NCBI GenBank assembly: GCA_024235395.1
Contig: JACKMK010000004.1
Span: forward strand, 744,001-808,000
Length of the DNA: 64,000 nt
Direction: 5' to 3'
Source of the DNA: Chromatiaceae bacterium
GTDB lineage: Bacteria > Pseudomonadota > Gammaproteobacteria > Chromatiales > Chromatiaceae
Below are positions 43,103 to 52,250 of this stretch, piece after piece (position 1 is the stretch's first letter; each line of letters opens with the position of its first letter). Made by a program: the position numbers and the translations under genes. The notes below the pieces were generated by a model that saw only the letters and a list, made by a program, of their open reading frames with translations, had not been told where the DNA came from and made no database searches.

Positions 43103-44326
43103 TTGCAACCGAACTCATCAGCGAAGACGCACGATCGCGTACCTGGCGAAGTCTTCCGGGCGTTTCTCAAGCTCGGATTGACTTCATTTGGTGGCCCCAT
43201 CGCACACCTCGGCTACTTTCGCGATGAGTTGGTATTGCGACGGCGCTGGCTCAGCGAGGCCGCCTATGCGGATCTGGTTGCGTTGTGCCAGTTCCTACCG
43301 GGACCGGCTAGCAGCCAAGTCGGATTTGCCTTGGGGTATCTGCGTGGCGGCCCGGCCGGCGCGATGCTCGCCTGGGTCGCATTCACCCTCCCCTCGGTTG
43401 CACTGCTGCTGGCATTCGCGTTCGCCGCGGAATCGTTTGGCGGCACGATGGGGCAGCACGCAATCCATGGTCTTAAGCTCGTGGCGGTCGCTATCGTCGC
43501 GCAGGCGGTCTGGGGCATGGCGCGCAGCCTCGCACCGGACCCACAGAGGGCAACGATCGCGCTCGCTGCGTTATTGATCGTGACATTCATCCCGACCGCG
43601 TTCGGTCAGGTCGCCGCGATTGCGGCCGGGGCCATTTTCGGGACTTTCTGGTGCCGTCTACTGGATAGCAGATCCGAAGGCCACCTCCCCGTAAAGATCT
43701 CCCGGCGCCTGGGATTGCTGCTGATCGCACTGTTCTTCGTGCTTTTGCTCGGCCTACCCGTCACGATTGCTTTTTGGCCAACACAGACGCTCGCGCTGTT
43801 CGAGGCCTTCTACCGTGCCGGGGCGCTGGTATTCGGCGGCGGCCACGTGGTCCTTCCCCTGCTCGAGGCCCGGGTCGTCGAAAGCGGCTGGGTTAGCGCC
43901 GACGCCTTCCTGGCCGGGTACGGTGCGACCCAGGCCGTGCCCGGCCCTCTGTTCACGTTTGCCGCCTACCTCGGCGCCATCGCCGAACCGGGTCCTGATG
44001 GCCTCCTTGGTGCCGGCGTCGCGCTACTCGGCATTTTCCTGCCGGGCATGCTGTTGTTGATGGGCATGCTGCCCTTCTGGGATACCCTGCGCCGCAGCAC
44101 ATCCGCCCGCGCTGGGATGGCCGGCACCAACGCCGCAGTAGTCGGCATTCTGGGCGCCGCGCTCTATCAACCGATCTGGACCAGCGCGGTGCTTTCCGCC
44201 ACCGATTTCGCAGTTGCGATCTCCGCCTTTATCCTTCTGACCGCCTGGAAGGCACCGCCCTGGCTGGTGGTCGTTGCCACTGTAGCCGGTAGCATGGCGC
44301 TGGGGCTCGCCGCGCCTCACGGCTGA
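43103..44326 (+). CDS. chrA: ChrA-type chromate efflux transporter (CHR family)
   Basis: A 407-aa inner-membrane protein made of two homologous halves. The first half has LKLGLTSFGGPIAHLGYF and ALCQFLPGPASSQVGFALGY; the second has VFGGGHVVLPLLEARVVESG and GATQAVPGPLFTFAAYLGA. These are the signature pieces of long-chain CHR transporters, which export chromate. The start is TTG 43103, chosen because GGAGG lies 7 bp before it and no ATG gives the complete first half. No ChrB/ChrR regulator is adjacent. It ends convergent with the BatD gene. Confidence 0.9.
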   Translation: MQPNSSAKTHDRVPGEVFRAFLKLGLTSFGGPIAHLGYFRDELVLRRRWLSEAAYADLVALCQFLPGPASSQVGFALGYLRGGPAGAMLAWVAFTLPSVALLLAFAFAAESFGGTMGQHAIHGLKLVAVAIVAQAVWGMARSLAPDPQRATIALAALLIVTFIPTAFGQVAAIAAGAIFGTFWCRLLDSRSEGHLPVKISRRLGLLLIALFFVLLLGLPVTIAFWPTQTLALFEAFYRAGALVFGGGHVVLPLLEARVVESGWVSADAFLAGYGATQAVPGPLFTFAAYLGAIAEPGPDGLLGAGVALLGIFLPGMLLLMGMLPFWDTLRRSTSARAGMAGTNAAVVGILGAALYQPIWTSAVLSATDFAVAISAFILLTAWKAPPWLVVVATVAGSMALGLAAPHG

Positions 44327-44375
44327 CGTATAGGCGCGTCCACAGCATCGGCCATTTCGCGTCGGAGTGGCAAAA

Positions 44376-45740
44376 TCACAACAACCGGGCGCGCCGCAAC
44401 GCCTGTCTGAGCGTGGTGGAATCCGGCGGCGCTGCTGCGGAGAAGCACACCTTGTTGATCAACTCGGCAACGTCGGTCGCGGCAGGATCGCGCTGCTGGG
44501 CCGCCCAATCGGTCAGAATAGAATGCCCCGTGGACGTGATCAGCAGGCGACGCAGTGCATGCGCATCGGGTGCCCGAGCGAGCTGTTGCCGGAATTGCCG
44601 GCGTTCCAACCATCGACGAGTTGCACGCACAAGCAAGGCGGCGGCCCCCACCAACAGCAGCACGCTTACCGCGATCAGAACAAGGGCGGCATAAATCGGC
44701 ATGCGCCATGCGGGCGGCAGCCAGGTTCTTGTTTCGGTCAACTGGCCGGCATCGGTATCGAAATAGCGTAGCGTGATGGTCGGTCCATCACCCCAGCCGA
44801 ACGACCAGTCCGGCAATGGCACCTGATAGCGTTGTGACGCGATACCGGTCTCCAGATCTGCCTCGACCTCCGCAACGCCCAGACGATCCGGATTGATGCC
44901 GGAGGCAGTGGCCAGCGCCGCGCGCAGGCCATAGCTTGCATCGGGCAGCCGTCCCGGATTGCGGATGTGGACCTGCCAGTATTGCTTTCCGTCGCCGCGG
45001 ACCAGTACGCTCTCCAGCGTCACCTTGCCGACCGGCACGCTGGGCGGCAGGTAGCTCGGCAAGGGCACGACACGAATCTCGGTCGCGCGCAGGTAAAAGC
45101 GCCACCGCCCGCGCCCCCGCTGTTCGATCGGTGGCAACTCGAGTCGATGCACTCCCGGCTCCACAGCCGTTACCCGCCATCGCAAGCGCACCACCTCAAC
45201 ACCGTCGCGGGATTCTGTCTGCCGCGGCAGCGGCTGCACGTCAAAGCCCGGCAGCACCGCGTCATCCAACGCGATGTGGTTGGAAGGGTGCATCAGAGCC
45301 GCGTCGACAGCGATCTCGAAGGCCTGGCCCTGCCAGACGCGTTCCGGCAACGGCAGCCAGCGCGGCGTACCATCGATGCCGTTGCGCACCGCCGGTACGA
45401 CGGTCACGCGCAACGGTCCGGCGACCGCCCCACCCAGGGCGATACGCTCCAGCACGGCTTCGCCGGTCGATCGTGGGTAGAGCCGCACCTGTTGGGTCGT
45501 GCGGATGGATCCGCTCAGCAAGTTCTCGGTGCCGCTGTCGCGTACGTCGATGAAAAAATCGTCAGCCCATTGCTGCAGGTCGGCGCTGCCGACCGCGGAT
45601 TCACCCTCGTAGACGATCTGCAGATTGAGATACTTGCCCATCTCGACTTCGGCATTGGCACCCTCGATGCGCAGTGCGGCGGCATCCGCGACGGAAGTCA
45701 TCGCCACCAAGGCGACGAGTAGCAAGACCACTCTCACCAT
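44376..45740 (-). CDS. BatD-like membrane protein
   Basis: A 454-aa protein with a signal peptide (MVRVVLLLVALVAMTSVADA), several beta-sandwich domains and one C-terminal membrane helix (about 345-372), then a cytoplasmic tail. Domain features (LRIEGANAEVEMGKYLNLQI; VWQGQAFEIAVDAA) fit the BatD oxygen-tolerance family. It overlaps the preceding VWA-TPR gene by 7 bases and closes the six-gene MoxR/Bat operon. Bat proteins are linked to stress tolerance and envelope or complex maturation, but their exact activity is not settled. Confidence 0.82.
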   Translation of the reverse strand: MVRVVLLLVALVAMTSVADAAALRIEGANAEVEMGKYLNLQIVYEGESAVGSADLQQWADDFFIDVRDSGTENLLSGSIRTTQQVRLYPRSTGEAVLERIALGGAVAGPLRVTVVPAVRNGIDGTPRWLPLPERVWQGQAFEIAVDAALMHPSNHIALDDAVLPGFDVQPLPRQTESRDGVEVVRLRWRVTAVEPGVHRLELPPIEQRGRGRWRFYLRATEIRVVPLPSYLPPSVPVGKVTLESVLVRGDGKQYWQVHIRNPGRLPDASYGLRAALATASGINPDRLGVAEVEADLETGIASQRYQVPLPDWSFGWGDGPTITLRYFDTDAGQLTETRTWLPPAWRMPIYAALVLIAVSVLLLVGAAALLVRATRRWLERRQFRQQLARAPDAHALRRLLITSTGHSILTDWAAQQRDPAATDVAELINKVCFSAAAPPDSTTLRQALRRARLL

Positions 45741-47521
45741 GGCCTTTGACCCTCTATCGCGTAGGGTGCGTCGGCAGTCGACACGATGCCAGTCTCGATC
45801 GGCAACAATCGGTTGAAAAGTCCGGCCGTGCCCAACATGGCTTCCGACGCATTCGCTTGCACCCAGTGTCGTCGCCCGCCAGAACCGTCGCCTCCAACCA
45901 CCGACCGCGTGATGCCCTGCGCAACCAGCACCTGCAGCGCATCCGCAGAAAGCGTGGCGAACGCGGGTTGGCGTCGCAGCGCATCGGAGAGTGTGATCCC
46001 TTCGGCGAGCCTGTCCCGCAATTCGTCCGGCAAGTCCTGCGCCGCAGCGCGGTACGCCGCCCGGCGCTGGGTGTCCGCGATGTCGGCCAACTGACGCTCG
46101 ACCGCCGCTGCGAGGCTGTCGGCAAAGCTGCGATTGAGCGCGGCATCCTCCGGTGAGACACCGAGCGTGCCGGCGTCAGCGAACAACACCGACGCCTGGG
46201 CATAGTCGCCGAGACGAAAATGCGTGTTGCCCAGATTGAAGGCCGCGCGACCGCGCGCCGCGCTGTCCGGCGCGAGCCAGGCCGCACGCGCGAACGCCTG
46301 CAGCGCACACGGAAAGTCCTCAAGCCGATAGCAGGCGACGCCTTCCGCAAAACGTGCGTCATAGCCTTCCTGCGCAGCCGCGAGTCGCCGGGCCTCGGCG
46401 TAGTCGCCTGTCTGGAGCGCCGCGCGCATGTCGGTACCGCCATCCGTCACCGACACGACGCGCTCGCAACCACCACCGGACAGCACCAGTGCAACGGTCG
46501 CAACGACCGCACCGGTGATCTGTGTGGGGCGCCCGCCTTCCAGAGCGAGCAGGCACAACAACATCCCCGCGACCAACGGGATGCCAAACCATTCCTCCCA
46601 CAGCACCTGTTGCTGATCATCGGGATCGATACGCGGCGCCGATAGGCCGAGTACCTCAGCCAACGCGCGCGCACCGATATCTTCTACCGCGAGGTATCCA
46701 CCTTCACCGAGCGCGGCCAATTCTCCCAGCCAGCGGCCGTCGCGCCGGCTCATGATGCGCTGCCCATCGATCACCAGGGGCTCGGTGGCGCTGCGTGGAA
46801 CACCGACCGCCTCGTCACCGCCGATGCCGATCACGTGCAACTGGATGGCGGCTGCCCGCAACACATCCGAGACGGCGGCTTCTGCCGCCTTCTGCGCGTT
46901 CTCGTCGAGATCACCATCAGTCAGCAAAAGCACGTGGCGCTCGACGGCGCCGGCCGCTGACCGGTCGAGCAGCGCGGCCGCCTGACGCAACGCGTCATCG
47001 AGTGCGTTGCCCAGTGTGGGTAGCTGGATGTCCGCCAACTCACCGGTGAAATGCCGCACCAGATCGTGGTCCGCGGTGGGTGTCAGCAGGCGGTGCGCGT
47101 GTCCTGCATAGACCACCAGGCCGAACTGCAGCGCTCCGGGTAGAGAATCGGTCCACTTGGCCAACAGGGCCTGTGCCTGCGCGCGCCGGTCGGGGCGCTC
47201 GTCGCGCGCCGCCATCGACAGGGACAGATCGACCACGGCAATCACTGCCACGCCCGGCTTCACATCGGGTGGCAGCCAACGTGGTGTGCGCGGCCCGGCC
47301 AAGGCGACGCACAACAGCAGCCAGGCAACGAGCAGCAATGCCGGTCTCACCCAACCGCGCCCGCGGGCTGCCGGCGCTTCGACCCATGGGCGCAGCGCCG
47401 GATCGATCAGGCGGTCCCACAGCTGCCGCCGCCGCATGCGCGCAAAACCGTAGACCAGCAGCGGCAACAGCATCGCGCCCAGCCACGCCGGCTCGCGCCA
47501 GTACAACAGGTCCCAGGTCAT
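45734..47521 (-). CDS. BatB/BatC-like protein: VWA domain fused to TPR
   Basis: A 595-aa protein. Two N-terminal membrane helices (about 10-25 and 60-78) precede a VWA domain with an intact MIDAS motif (VVDLSLSMAA, and a VLLLTDGDLDEN segment). A third helix region lies near 310-355, followed by TPR repeats, including AARGRAAFNLGNTHFRLGDY. BatB and BatC are often separate; here they are one chain. It overlaps the BatA-like gene by 4 bases. It probably binds metal-dependent ligands at the membrane with the MoxR ATPase. Confidence 0.83.
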   Translation of the reverse strand: MTWDLLYWREPAWLGAMLLPLLVYGFARMRRRQLWDRLIDPALRPWVEAPAARGRGWVRPALLLVAWLLLCVALAGPRTPRWLPPDVKPGVAVIAVVDLSLSMAARDERPDRRAQAQALLAKWTDSLPGALQFGLVVYAGHAHRLLTPTADHDLVRHFTGELADIQLPTLGNALDDALRQAAALLDRSAAGAVERHVLLLTDGDLDENAQKAAEAAVSDVLRAAAIQLHVIGIGGDEAVGVPRSATEPLVIDGQRIMSRRDGRWLGELAALGEGGYLAVEDIGARALAEVLGLSAPRIDPDDQQQVLWEEWFGIPLVAGMLLCLLALEGGRPTQITGAVVATVALVLSGGGCERVVSVTDGGTDMRAALQTGDYAEARRLAAAQEGYDARFAEGVACYRLEDFPCALQAFARAAWLAPDSAARGRAAFNLGNTHFRLGDYAQASVLFADAGTLGVSPEDAALNRSFADSLAAAVERQLADIADTQRRAAYRAAAQDLPDELRDRLAEGITLSDALRRQPAFATLSADALQVLVAQGITRSVVGGDGSGGRRHWVQANASEAMLGTAGLFNRLLPIETGIVSTADAPYAIEGQRPW

Positions 47522-48543
47522 GCACCCGGCTCCCCGGTCTGCGTCCGGACCGTCCGCCGCTTCAGGGATGCGGTCAACAACAGCAGCATGGCCGCACCAA
47601 GTGGCACGGGGTACCAGGGCTGAACGACACGTTGTGCGGGTGACGGCATCACCGGCTTGCGGTGAGCTGACTCGATCACGGTCAACGCGGCCTCGAAGCC
47701 GCCAACATCCCGGGCATGAAAGAAACGCCCGCCGCCGGCCGCCGCCACCTCGCTCAGTGCCGCCGGGTCGATCGGCTCGTAGATCAAACCCCCGACATCG
47801 CCACCGTAGTCGGCCGGATCGCTCGCGCCGATGCCGATGACGTACAAGGTGTTGCCGCCGGCCGCCAACGTTCTCGCCGCCGCATTCGGCGAGATCGCGC
47901 CGAGCTGCAGACTGCCATCGGTGACCAACACGACAACCTTGTCGGCGGTATCGCCAAAACCATCGTTCACCAGTTGCAGCGCAGCGCCGGTATCGGAAAC
48001 CCGACTCAGCATGGTGGTGCGCAGGCGTTCGATGGCATCCCGAACCACTGTCTTGTCGCTGGTCAACGGCAGCCAGAGCGCCGGAGGACGGCCAAGCACG
48101 ACCAGGCCGATCCGTCGTCCCTGAAAGTTGTCGACGAATCGATCGAGAAGACGCCTGGTCAGGGTCATCCGATCAACCCTTTCACCGTCGACGACGTAGT
48201 CGCGCAATACCATGGAGATCGGCGTGCCCACGACCAACACCAGGTCCACCGGTTCGGACGCTGTTTCCACCTCGACGTTGCCGACGAAGCGTACAGGCTG
48301 GGTCAAAGCGATCACCGCAAAGACCATGGCCAATGCGAACATACGTTCCGCTATCCTGGAACGCGCACCATCCGCGTTACGATCCTCTGTCTTGATCATC
48401 CGCAGCAGCGGGAACCGCAAGGTCATCGGCTGCAGTATTGTGAGCCTGGGCCGCGGCCGTCGACGCCGCCAGGCCAGCCAGGCCAGAGGCAGCGGCAATG
48501 CCAACAGCCACCAGGGCTGCAACAGGCCGATGTCAGCGCCCAC
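47518..48543 (-). CDS. BatA-like VWA membrane protein with degenerate MIDAS
   Basis: A 341-aa protein with an N-terminal helix (WWLLALPLPLAWLAWRRRR), a second helix near 68-85, a VWA domain (about 95-290) and a C-terminal helix (about 312-328). The usual MIDAS DxSxS is replaced by VVGTPIS, so the first Asp is missing, while KVVVLVTDGSLQLGA is kept. This suggests loss of metal-dependent adhesion in this subunit while its partner keeps it. It overlaps the DUF4381 gene by 11 bases. Confidence 0.82.
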   Translation of the reverse strand: MGADIGLLQPWWLLALPLPLAWLAWRRRRPRPRLTILQPMTLRFPLLRMIKTEDRNADGARSRIAERMFALAMVFAVIALTQPVRFVGNVEVETASEPVDLVLVVGTPISMVLRDYVVDGERVDRMTLTRRLLDRFVDNFQGRRIGLVVLGRPPALWLPLTSDKTVVRDAIERLRTTMLSRVSDTGAALQLVNDGFGDTADKVVVLVTDGSLQLGAISPNAAARTLAAGGNTLYVIGIGASDPADYGGDVGGLIYEPIDPAALSEVAAAGGGRFFHARDVGGFEAALTVIESAHRKPVMPSPAQRVVQPWYPVPLGAAMLLLLTASLKRRTVRTQTGEPGA

Positions 48544-48865
48544 CGGAAGCCCTGCGGATCAATTCACGCACCGCGGCCATCGAGGGCGGCTGACGGCCAA
48601 AACGTACGCGATCCAGCTCGCGCCGCAGGTCGGAGTCGCCGACGACTTGTTGCGCCAAACGGTGTGCCGCAGTCCTGGGTGAGAGCCGCTCCCGTGCAAG
48701 GTCGCGTCCAAGCCGCCTCAGCGGATGGCGCCACCAGCGCCAGCCGATCACGAGTGCAGCAACGATAAGCGCCATGCCCACCAGCCAGCCGAGACTCATG
48801 CCTGCGTCTTCGGGCGGCAACGGCAGAAGGATGTCGGCCATCTGCACCAATCCGCCCTGGCTCAT
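48533..48865 (-). CDS. DUF4381 family membrane protein
   Basis: A 110-aa protein with one membrane helix (SLGWLVGMALIVAALVIGWR) and a helical cytoplasmic domain ending FGRQPPSMAAVRELIRRAS. DUF4381 proteins regularly sit between the DUF58 and VWA genes in MoxR/Bat operons. It overlaps the DUF58 stop by 4 bases. Confidence 0.8.
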   Translation of the reverse strand: MSQGGLVQMADILLPLPPEDAGMSLGWLVGMALIVAALVIGWRWWRHPLRRLGRDLARERLSPRTAAHRLAQQVVGDSDLRRELDRVRFGRQPPSMAAVRELIRRASGGR

Positions 48866-49782
48866 GACGCGGCTACCGTCAGACCGTCGGAAATCTCGGC
48901 GTCAACGGACAGCGTCTCGAGCCGGATGCCGGCGTGGCGGAACGCGTCATCGAGAAACGCATCCCAAGAGCGCAGCCGCGCCGACAGCGCATCGGTAGTT
49001 GCCGGATCAGCGCCGTCGACCTGCTCAGTGGCGCCATCCCAGTACCAGCGCTGTACGACCGGTGGAATCTCTCCTCGCTCGACCGGGTCTGCGATACGGA
49101 TCGCCCGGCAATCAAAATACCGACCTACCGAACGCAGCGCAGCTTCATCCTGTTCCTGCAGGCCGGAAAAATCGGAGATGAGCACCAACTCGCTGCCCTG
49201 CGCCAGGCGCCCGCGCAGAGTGGCCAGAATCTTGTCCCATCCCGGCTCGCCGGTGTCGGGCTCGCGCGGCGGACAAGGCGCGACGGCGGCATCGACCAGG
49301 CGTTTCAGGGAGCGTGCCCCCCGCGCTGCCGGTAGCCATTGGCAGGGGGCATCAAGGAGTACGGCCGCCAGTTCCCCGCCGGTTCGTACCTCGCGTCCGG
49401 CGAGCATCAGGGCGACGCGCACTGCCTGCGTGACCTTGAGACGGGCGCGCGTCCCGAACCGCATGCTGGCACGCCGGTCGATGACCAGGCACAGTGGCCG
49501 GCTCAACTCGGTATGGTAGGTACGTACCAAGGCCGTACCCGAGCGCGCGGTGGCCCGCCAGTCAAGACGCCGCGGGTCGTCGCCCGGTTGATAGACACGC
49601 GGCTCGGCAAAATCGGTGCCGCTGCCATGTCGCGGCGACAGGCGCTCGCCGGGGCGACCAGCCAGCGGTGCGCGCCGCACCGCGGCCGCCTTTCCGCGTG
49701 GTATGGCCAGCAGTTCGGCGATCTCCTGTTCGCTCAACAGCGGCGCGTCGGTCGGTTGCCGCAGCGATTGCGTGTTACGCAT
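48862..49782 (-). CDS. DUF58 family protein
   Basis: A 306-aa soluble protein with the DUF58 signature YQPGDDPRRLDWRATARSGT, followed by a VWA-like segment VIDRRASMRFGTRARLKVTQ whose MIDAS residues are partly changed (DRRAS). DUF58 proteins are usual partners of MoxR ATPases. Its ATG overlaps the last base of the MoxR gene stop, so the two are tightly coupled. Confidence 0.87.
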   Translation of the reverse strand: MRNTQSLRQPTDAPLLSEQEIAELLAIPRGKAAAVRRAPLAGRPGERLSPRHGSGTDFAEPRVYQPGDDPRRLDWRATARSGTALVRTYHTELSRPLCLVIDRRASMRFGTRARLKVTQAVRVALMLAGREVRTGGELAAVLLDAPCQWLPAARGARSLKRLVDAAVAPCPPREPDTGEPGWDKILATLRGRLAQGSELVLISDFSGLQEQDEAALRSVGRYFDCRAIRIADPVERGEIPPVVQRWYWDGATEQVDGADPATTDALSARLRSWDAFLDDAFRHAGIRLETLSVDAEISDGLTVAAS

Positions 49783-50744
49783 CAGGGGGCCGGAACTGCG
49801 GTCAGCAGACCCGACACGATGTCGTCTGCACCGACACCATCGGCCTCGGCCGCGAAGTCGAGCACCAGGCGATGCCTGAGGATATCGGGGGCCAGCGCGA
49901 CAATGTCCTCGGGCAGCACATAGTCACGCCCGTCAAGGAACGCGCGCGCAGTGGCCGCACGCAACAGCGCGATCGACGCGCGTGGCGAGGCGCCGGCCTG
50001 TACCAGCCCCTGCCAATCCGACCGATAGCTGCCGACCTTGCGGGTCGCCACGACGAGTTCAACGGCAAAGCGCTCGACCCGTTCCTCGATGAACACGCTG
50101 TCGAGTTGTCTGCGTAACGCCAACACCTGCGCGGGTTTCAGCACCGCCTGTACCGCGGCCTCGACGTGGCCTTCGTTGGCGCGTCGCGCACGGCGCGTGA
50201 TCTCGATCTCCTCGTCGAGGTCGGGATAGTCGAGGACGAGCTTGAACAGGAATCGGTCGAGCTGAGCCTCGGGCAACGGATAGGTACCGGACTGCTCGAG
50301 CGGATTCTGCGTCGCCAACACCATGAACAGCTCCGGCAGGCGGCGGGTCGTACCACCGACCGTGACCTGGTGCTCGGCCATCGCCTCGAGCAGTGCCGAT
50401 TGCACCTTGGGCGGGGCGCGGTTGATCTCGTCGGCCAGCAGAATCTCGTGAAACAGGGGGCCTTCGACAAAGCGGAAGCTACCATTGGCCGGCTCGTAGA
50501 TGTCACTGCCGGTCAGGTCACCCGGCATCAGGTCGGGTGTGAATTGCACGCGCTGAAACGCCGCGTCCAGACCCGAGGCCAAGGCATGCACGACCGTGGT
50601 TTTGGCCAGCCCTGGCGGACCTTCCAGGAGCACATGCCCACCGGCTAGCAACGCAATCAACAGCCGGTCGAGCAACAGCTCCTGGCCGACAATGATCGAC
50701 TGCAGTTGCCGCTTCAGATCCGCAAGCGGTCTCCGCTCGGTCAT
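49782..50744 (-). CDS. MoxR-family AAA+ ATPase
   Basis: A 320-aa AAA+ ATPase of the MoxR group: Walker A VLLEGPPGLAKTTVVHALA, Walker B ILLADEINRAPPKVQSALLE, sensor 1 VLATQNP and an arginine-finger-like segment near AQLDRFLFKLVLDYP. MoxR ATPases act as chaperones that insert cofactors or remodel complexes with VWA partners, all present downstream. ATG 50744 is chosen; the frame to 50828 adds 28 residues with no family character. It begins the operon ending at BatD. Confidence 0.9.
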   Translation of the reverse strand: MTERRPLADLKRQLQSIIVGQELLLDRLLIALLAGGHVLLEGPPGLAKTTVVHALASGLDAAFQRVQFTPDLMPGDLTGSDIYEPANGSFRFVEGPLFHEILLADEINRAPPKVQSALLEAMAEHQVTVGGTTRRLPELFMVLATQNPLEQSGTYPLPEAQLDRFLFKLVLDYPDLDEEIEITRRARRANEGHVEAAVQAVLKPAQVLALRRQLDSVFIEERVERFAVELVVATRKVGSYRSDWQGLVQAGASPRASIALLRAATARAFLDGRDYVLPEDIVALAPDILRHRLVLDFAAEADGVGADDIVSGLLTAVPAP

Positions 50745-50892
50745 ATCCGCCTCGTCGTTGTCTTTCAATTGGCCCTCACATTCGGACAAAAAACAGATCG
50801 GCTCGCCATCGCGAGAAGCGGCGAACAACCCAGGCGATGATCTGCCGCAACCGATGACTCGGACATTAACCTATGTGAGCAACATAAACTGC

Positions 50893-51237
50893 TCAGAAAA
50901 CCAACACCTTGCCCGCGGCCAAGGTTCGATCTGCCAGTTCGTCCAGGGTGCCGCGGCGCGTGCCCTCGACCAGTTCCTCGTCTCCAAGGCCACGTGCATC
51001 CATGCAGGTGCCACACAGCAGGACTTCACCCTTGCGCGCCACCGCCTTCACCATCAACTCCAGGTTATAGAAGCCTTGCGGGACCTTCTGGCCAGCCTTG
51101 GCGCAGGCCACCGCATCGGCCATCAGGAAAACGCTGATCTCGGCACCTTTGCCGGCCAACGCCTTGGCCAGACGCAGACCGTTGTAGCTGCGCTCTGTCC
51201 CGTAGGGTGGGTCATTGAGAATCAACAGCGTATTCAT
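50893..51237 (-). CDS. DsrE-family sulfur-relay-like protein
   Basis: A 114-aa protein starting MNTLLILNDPPYGTERSYNG with the DsrE fold and conserved-looking cysteines in VLLCGTCMDARG. Members carry sulfur as a persulfide or act in sulfur transfer. It overlaps the end of the TVP38-rhodanese gene by 4 bases, so both sulfur-related functions are made together. The MoxR operon starts about 150 bp downstream on the same strand and may or may not share its transcript. Confidence 0.85.
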   Translation of the reverse strand: MNTLLILNDPPYGTERSYNGLRLAKALAGKGAEISVFLMADAVACAKAGQKVPQGFYNLELMVKAVARKGEVLLCGTCMDARGLGDEELVEGTRRGTLDELADRTLAAGKVLVF

Positions 51238-52250
51238 ACCTTGGCTCCTTCAGTAGTTGCATCGGATCGGCCCTCCACCGGCCAACCCTCAGCCAACCAT
51301 GCGGTCATGCCGCCGCGAACGACGCGCGCATCGGAAAAGCCCCGTCGTGCCAGCAGGGCGGCGGCCTTGGCCGAACGGCGGTCGGTTCGACAGACGATGG
51401 CGATCGGACGTTCTGGATCGTCGCCCAACTCGGCAAGACGTGCTGCGAGTTCCTCGAGCGGCAGATTCAGTGCGCTGACGATGTGGCCCTGCTCGCCGAT
51501 GAAATCTGCAGCCGTTCTCACGTCCAGAATCAGGCCCCGTGCGGCATCCGCACGCGACTTGAGTTCCTCGACCGTGAGCATCGGCTTTTCCCGCAGCCGT
51601 GCCACCAGGCGTGGCAGGAAGGTCACGAGAGCGAGCAACGCCAGCGCGATCAGGCCATTGCGGATCATGCCCTCGTTGCCTGCAACGGCCTCGCGCCCGG
51701 CGAAACCCAGATAGGTGTAAGCCAACGCCCCGGGCAGCATGAAGACGAAGCTCGCGAGGGTGTAGTGCAACAGCGAAATGCGTGTCAGGCCGAGTGCATA
51801 GTTCAGCAAGTTGAACGGAAACAGCGGCACCAGCCGGGTGAAGGCGACGAATCGCCAGCCCTCGGCCTCGACGCCCTTGAAGAGGCGCTCGACTCGCCCG
51901 CCCGCGCCGGCCTCAATCCGCGCCTGGACCCAGTTCGAGGCCAGGTAACGCGCGATGATGAAAGCAAGCACGGCACCGAGCGTCGCGCCGGTCAAGTTAT
52001 ACAGCGTACCCCAGGCCGGGCCAAACAGTGCGCCGCCGACGAGTGTCAGAACGGAGCCTGGAAAAAACAGTACGGTTGCCAGTGCGTAAACGCCGATAAA
52101 CAGCACTGGCGCGGCGGCACCCGCACTGGCCACCCACGCCTCGAGCACGGCGACATCGAGCTGCTCGCGGTATGTAAAGCCAAGCGCAATCGCTGCCGCG
52201 AGCACGAGCAATAGGAGGATGCGTACAATCGTCCTATTCATGGGTGCCAT
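51234..52250 (-). CDS. TVP38/TMEM64 (DedA-like) membrane protein fused to rhodanese
   Basis: A 338-aa fusion. Residues about 1-220 form the TVP38/TMEM64 membrane domain, with FFPGSVLTLVGGALFGPAWG and RLVPLFPFNLLNYALGLTRI as its hallmarks. Residues about 235-335 form a rhodanese domain with active-site Cys in IAIVCRTDRRSAKAAALLAR. The rhodanese faces the cytoplasm if topology follows the family. The fusion links membrane lipid or ion handling to sulfane-sulfur transfer; the substrate is unknown. It overlaps the desaturase gene by 17 bases. Confidence 0.85.
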   Translation of the reverse strand: MAPMNRTIVRILLLLVLAAAIALGFTYREQLDVAVLEAWVASAGAAAPVLFIGVYALATVLFFPGSVLTLVGGALFGPAWGTLYNLTGATLGAVLAFIIARYLASNWVQARIEAGAGGRVERLFKGVEAEGWRFVAFTRLVPLFPFNLLNYALGLTRISLLHYTLASFVFMLPGALAYTYLGFAGREAVAGNEGMIRNGLIALALLALVTFLPRLVARLREKPMLTVEELKSRADAARGLILDVRTAADFIGEQGHIVSALNLPLEELAARLAELGDDPERPIAIVCRTDRRSAKAAALLARRGFSDARVVRGGMTAWLAEGWPVEGRSDATTEGAKV

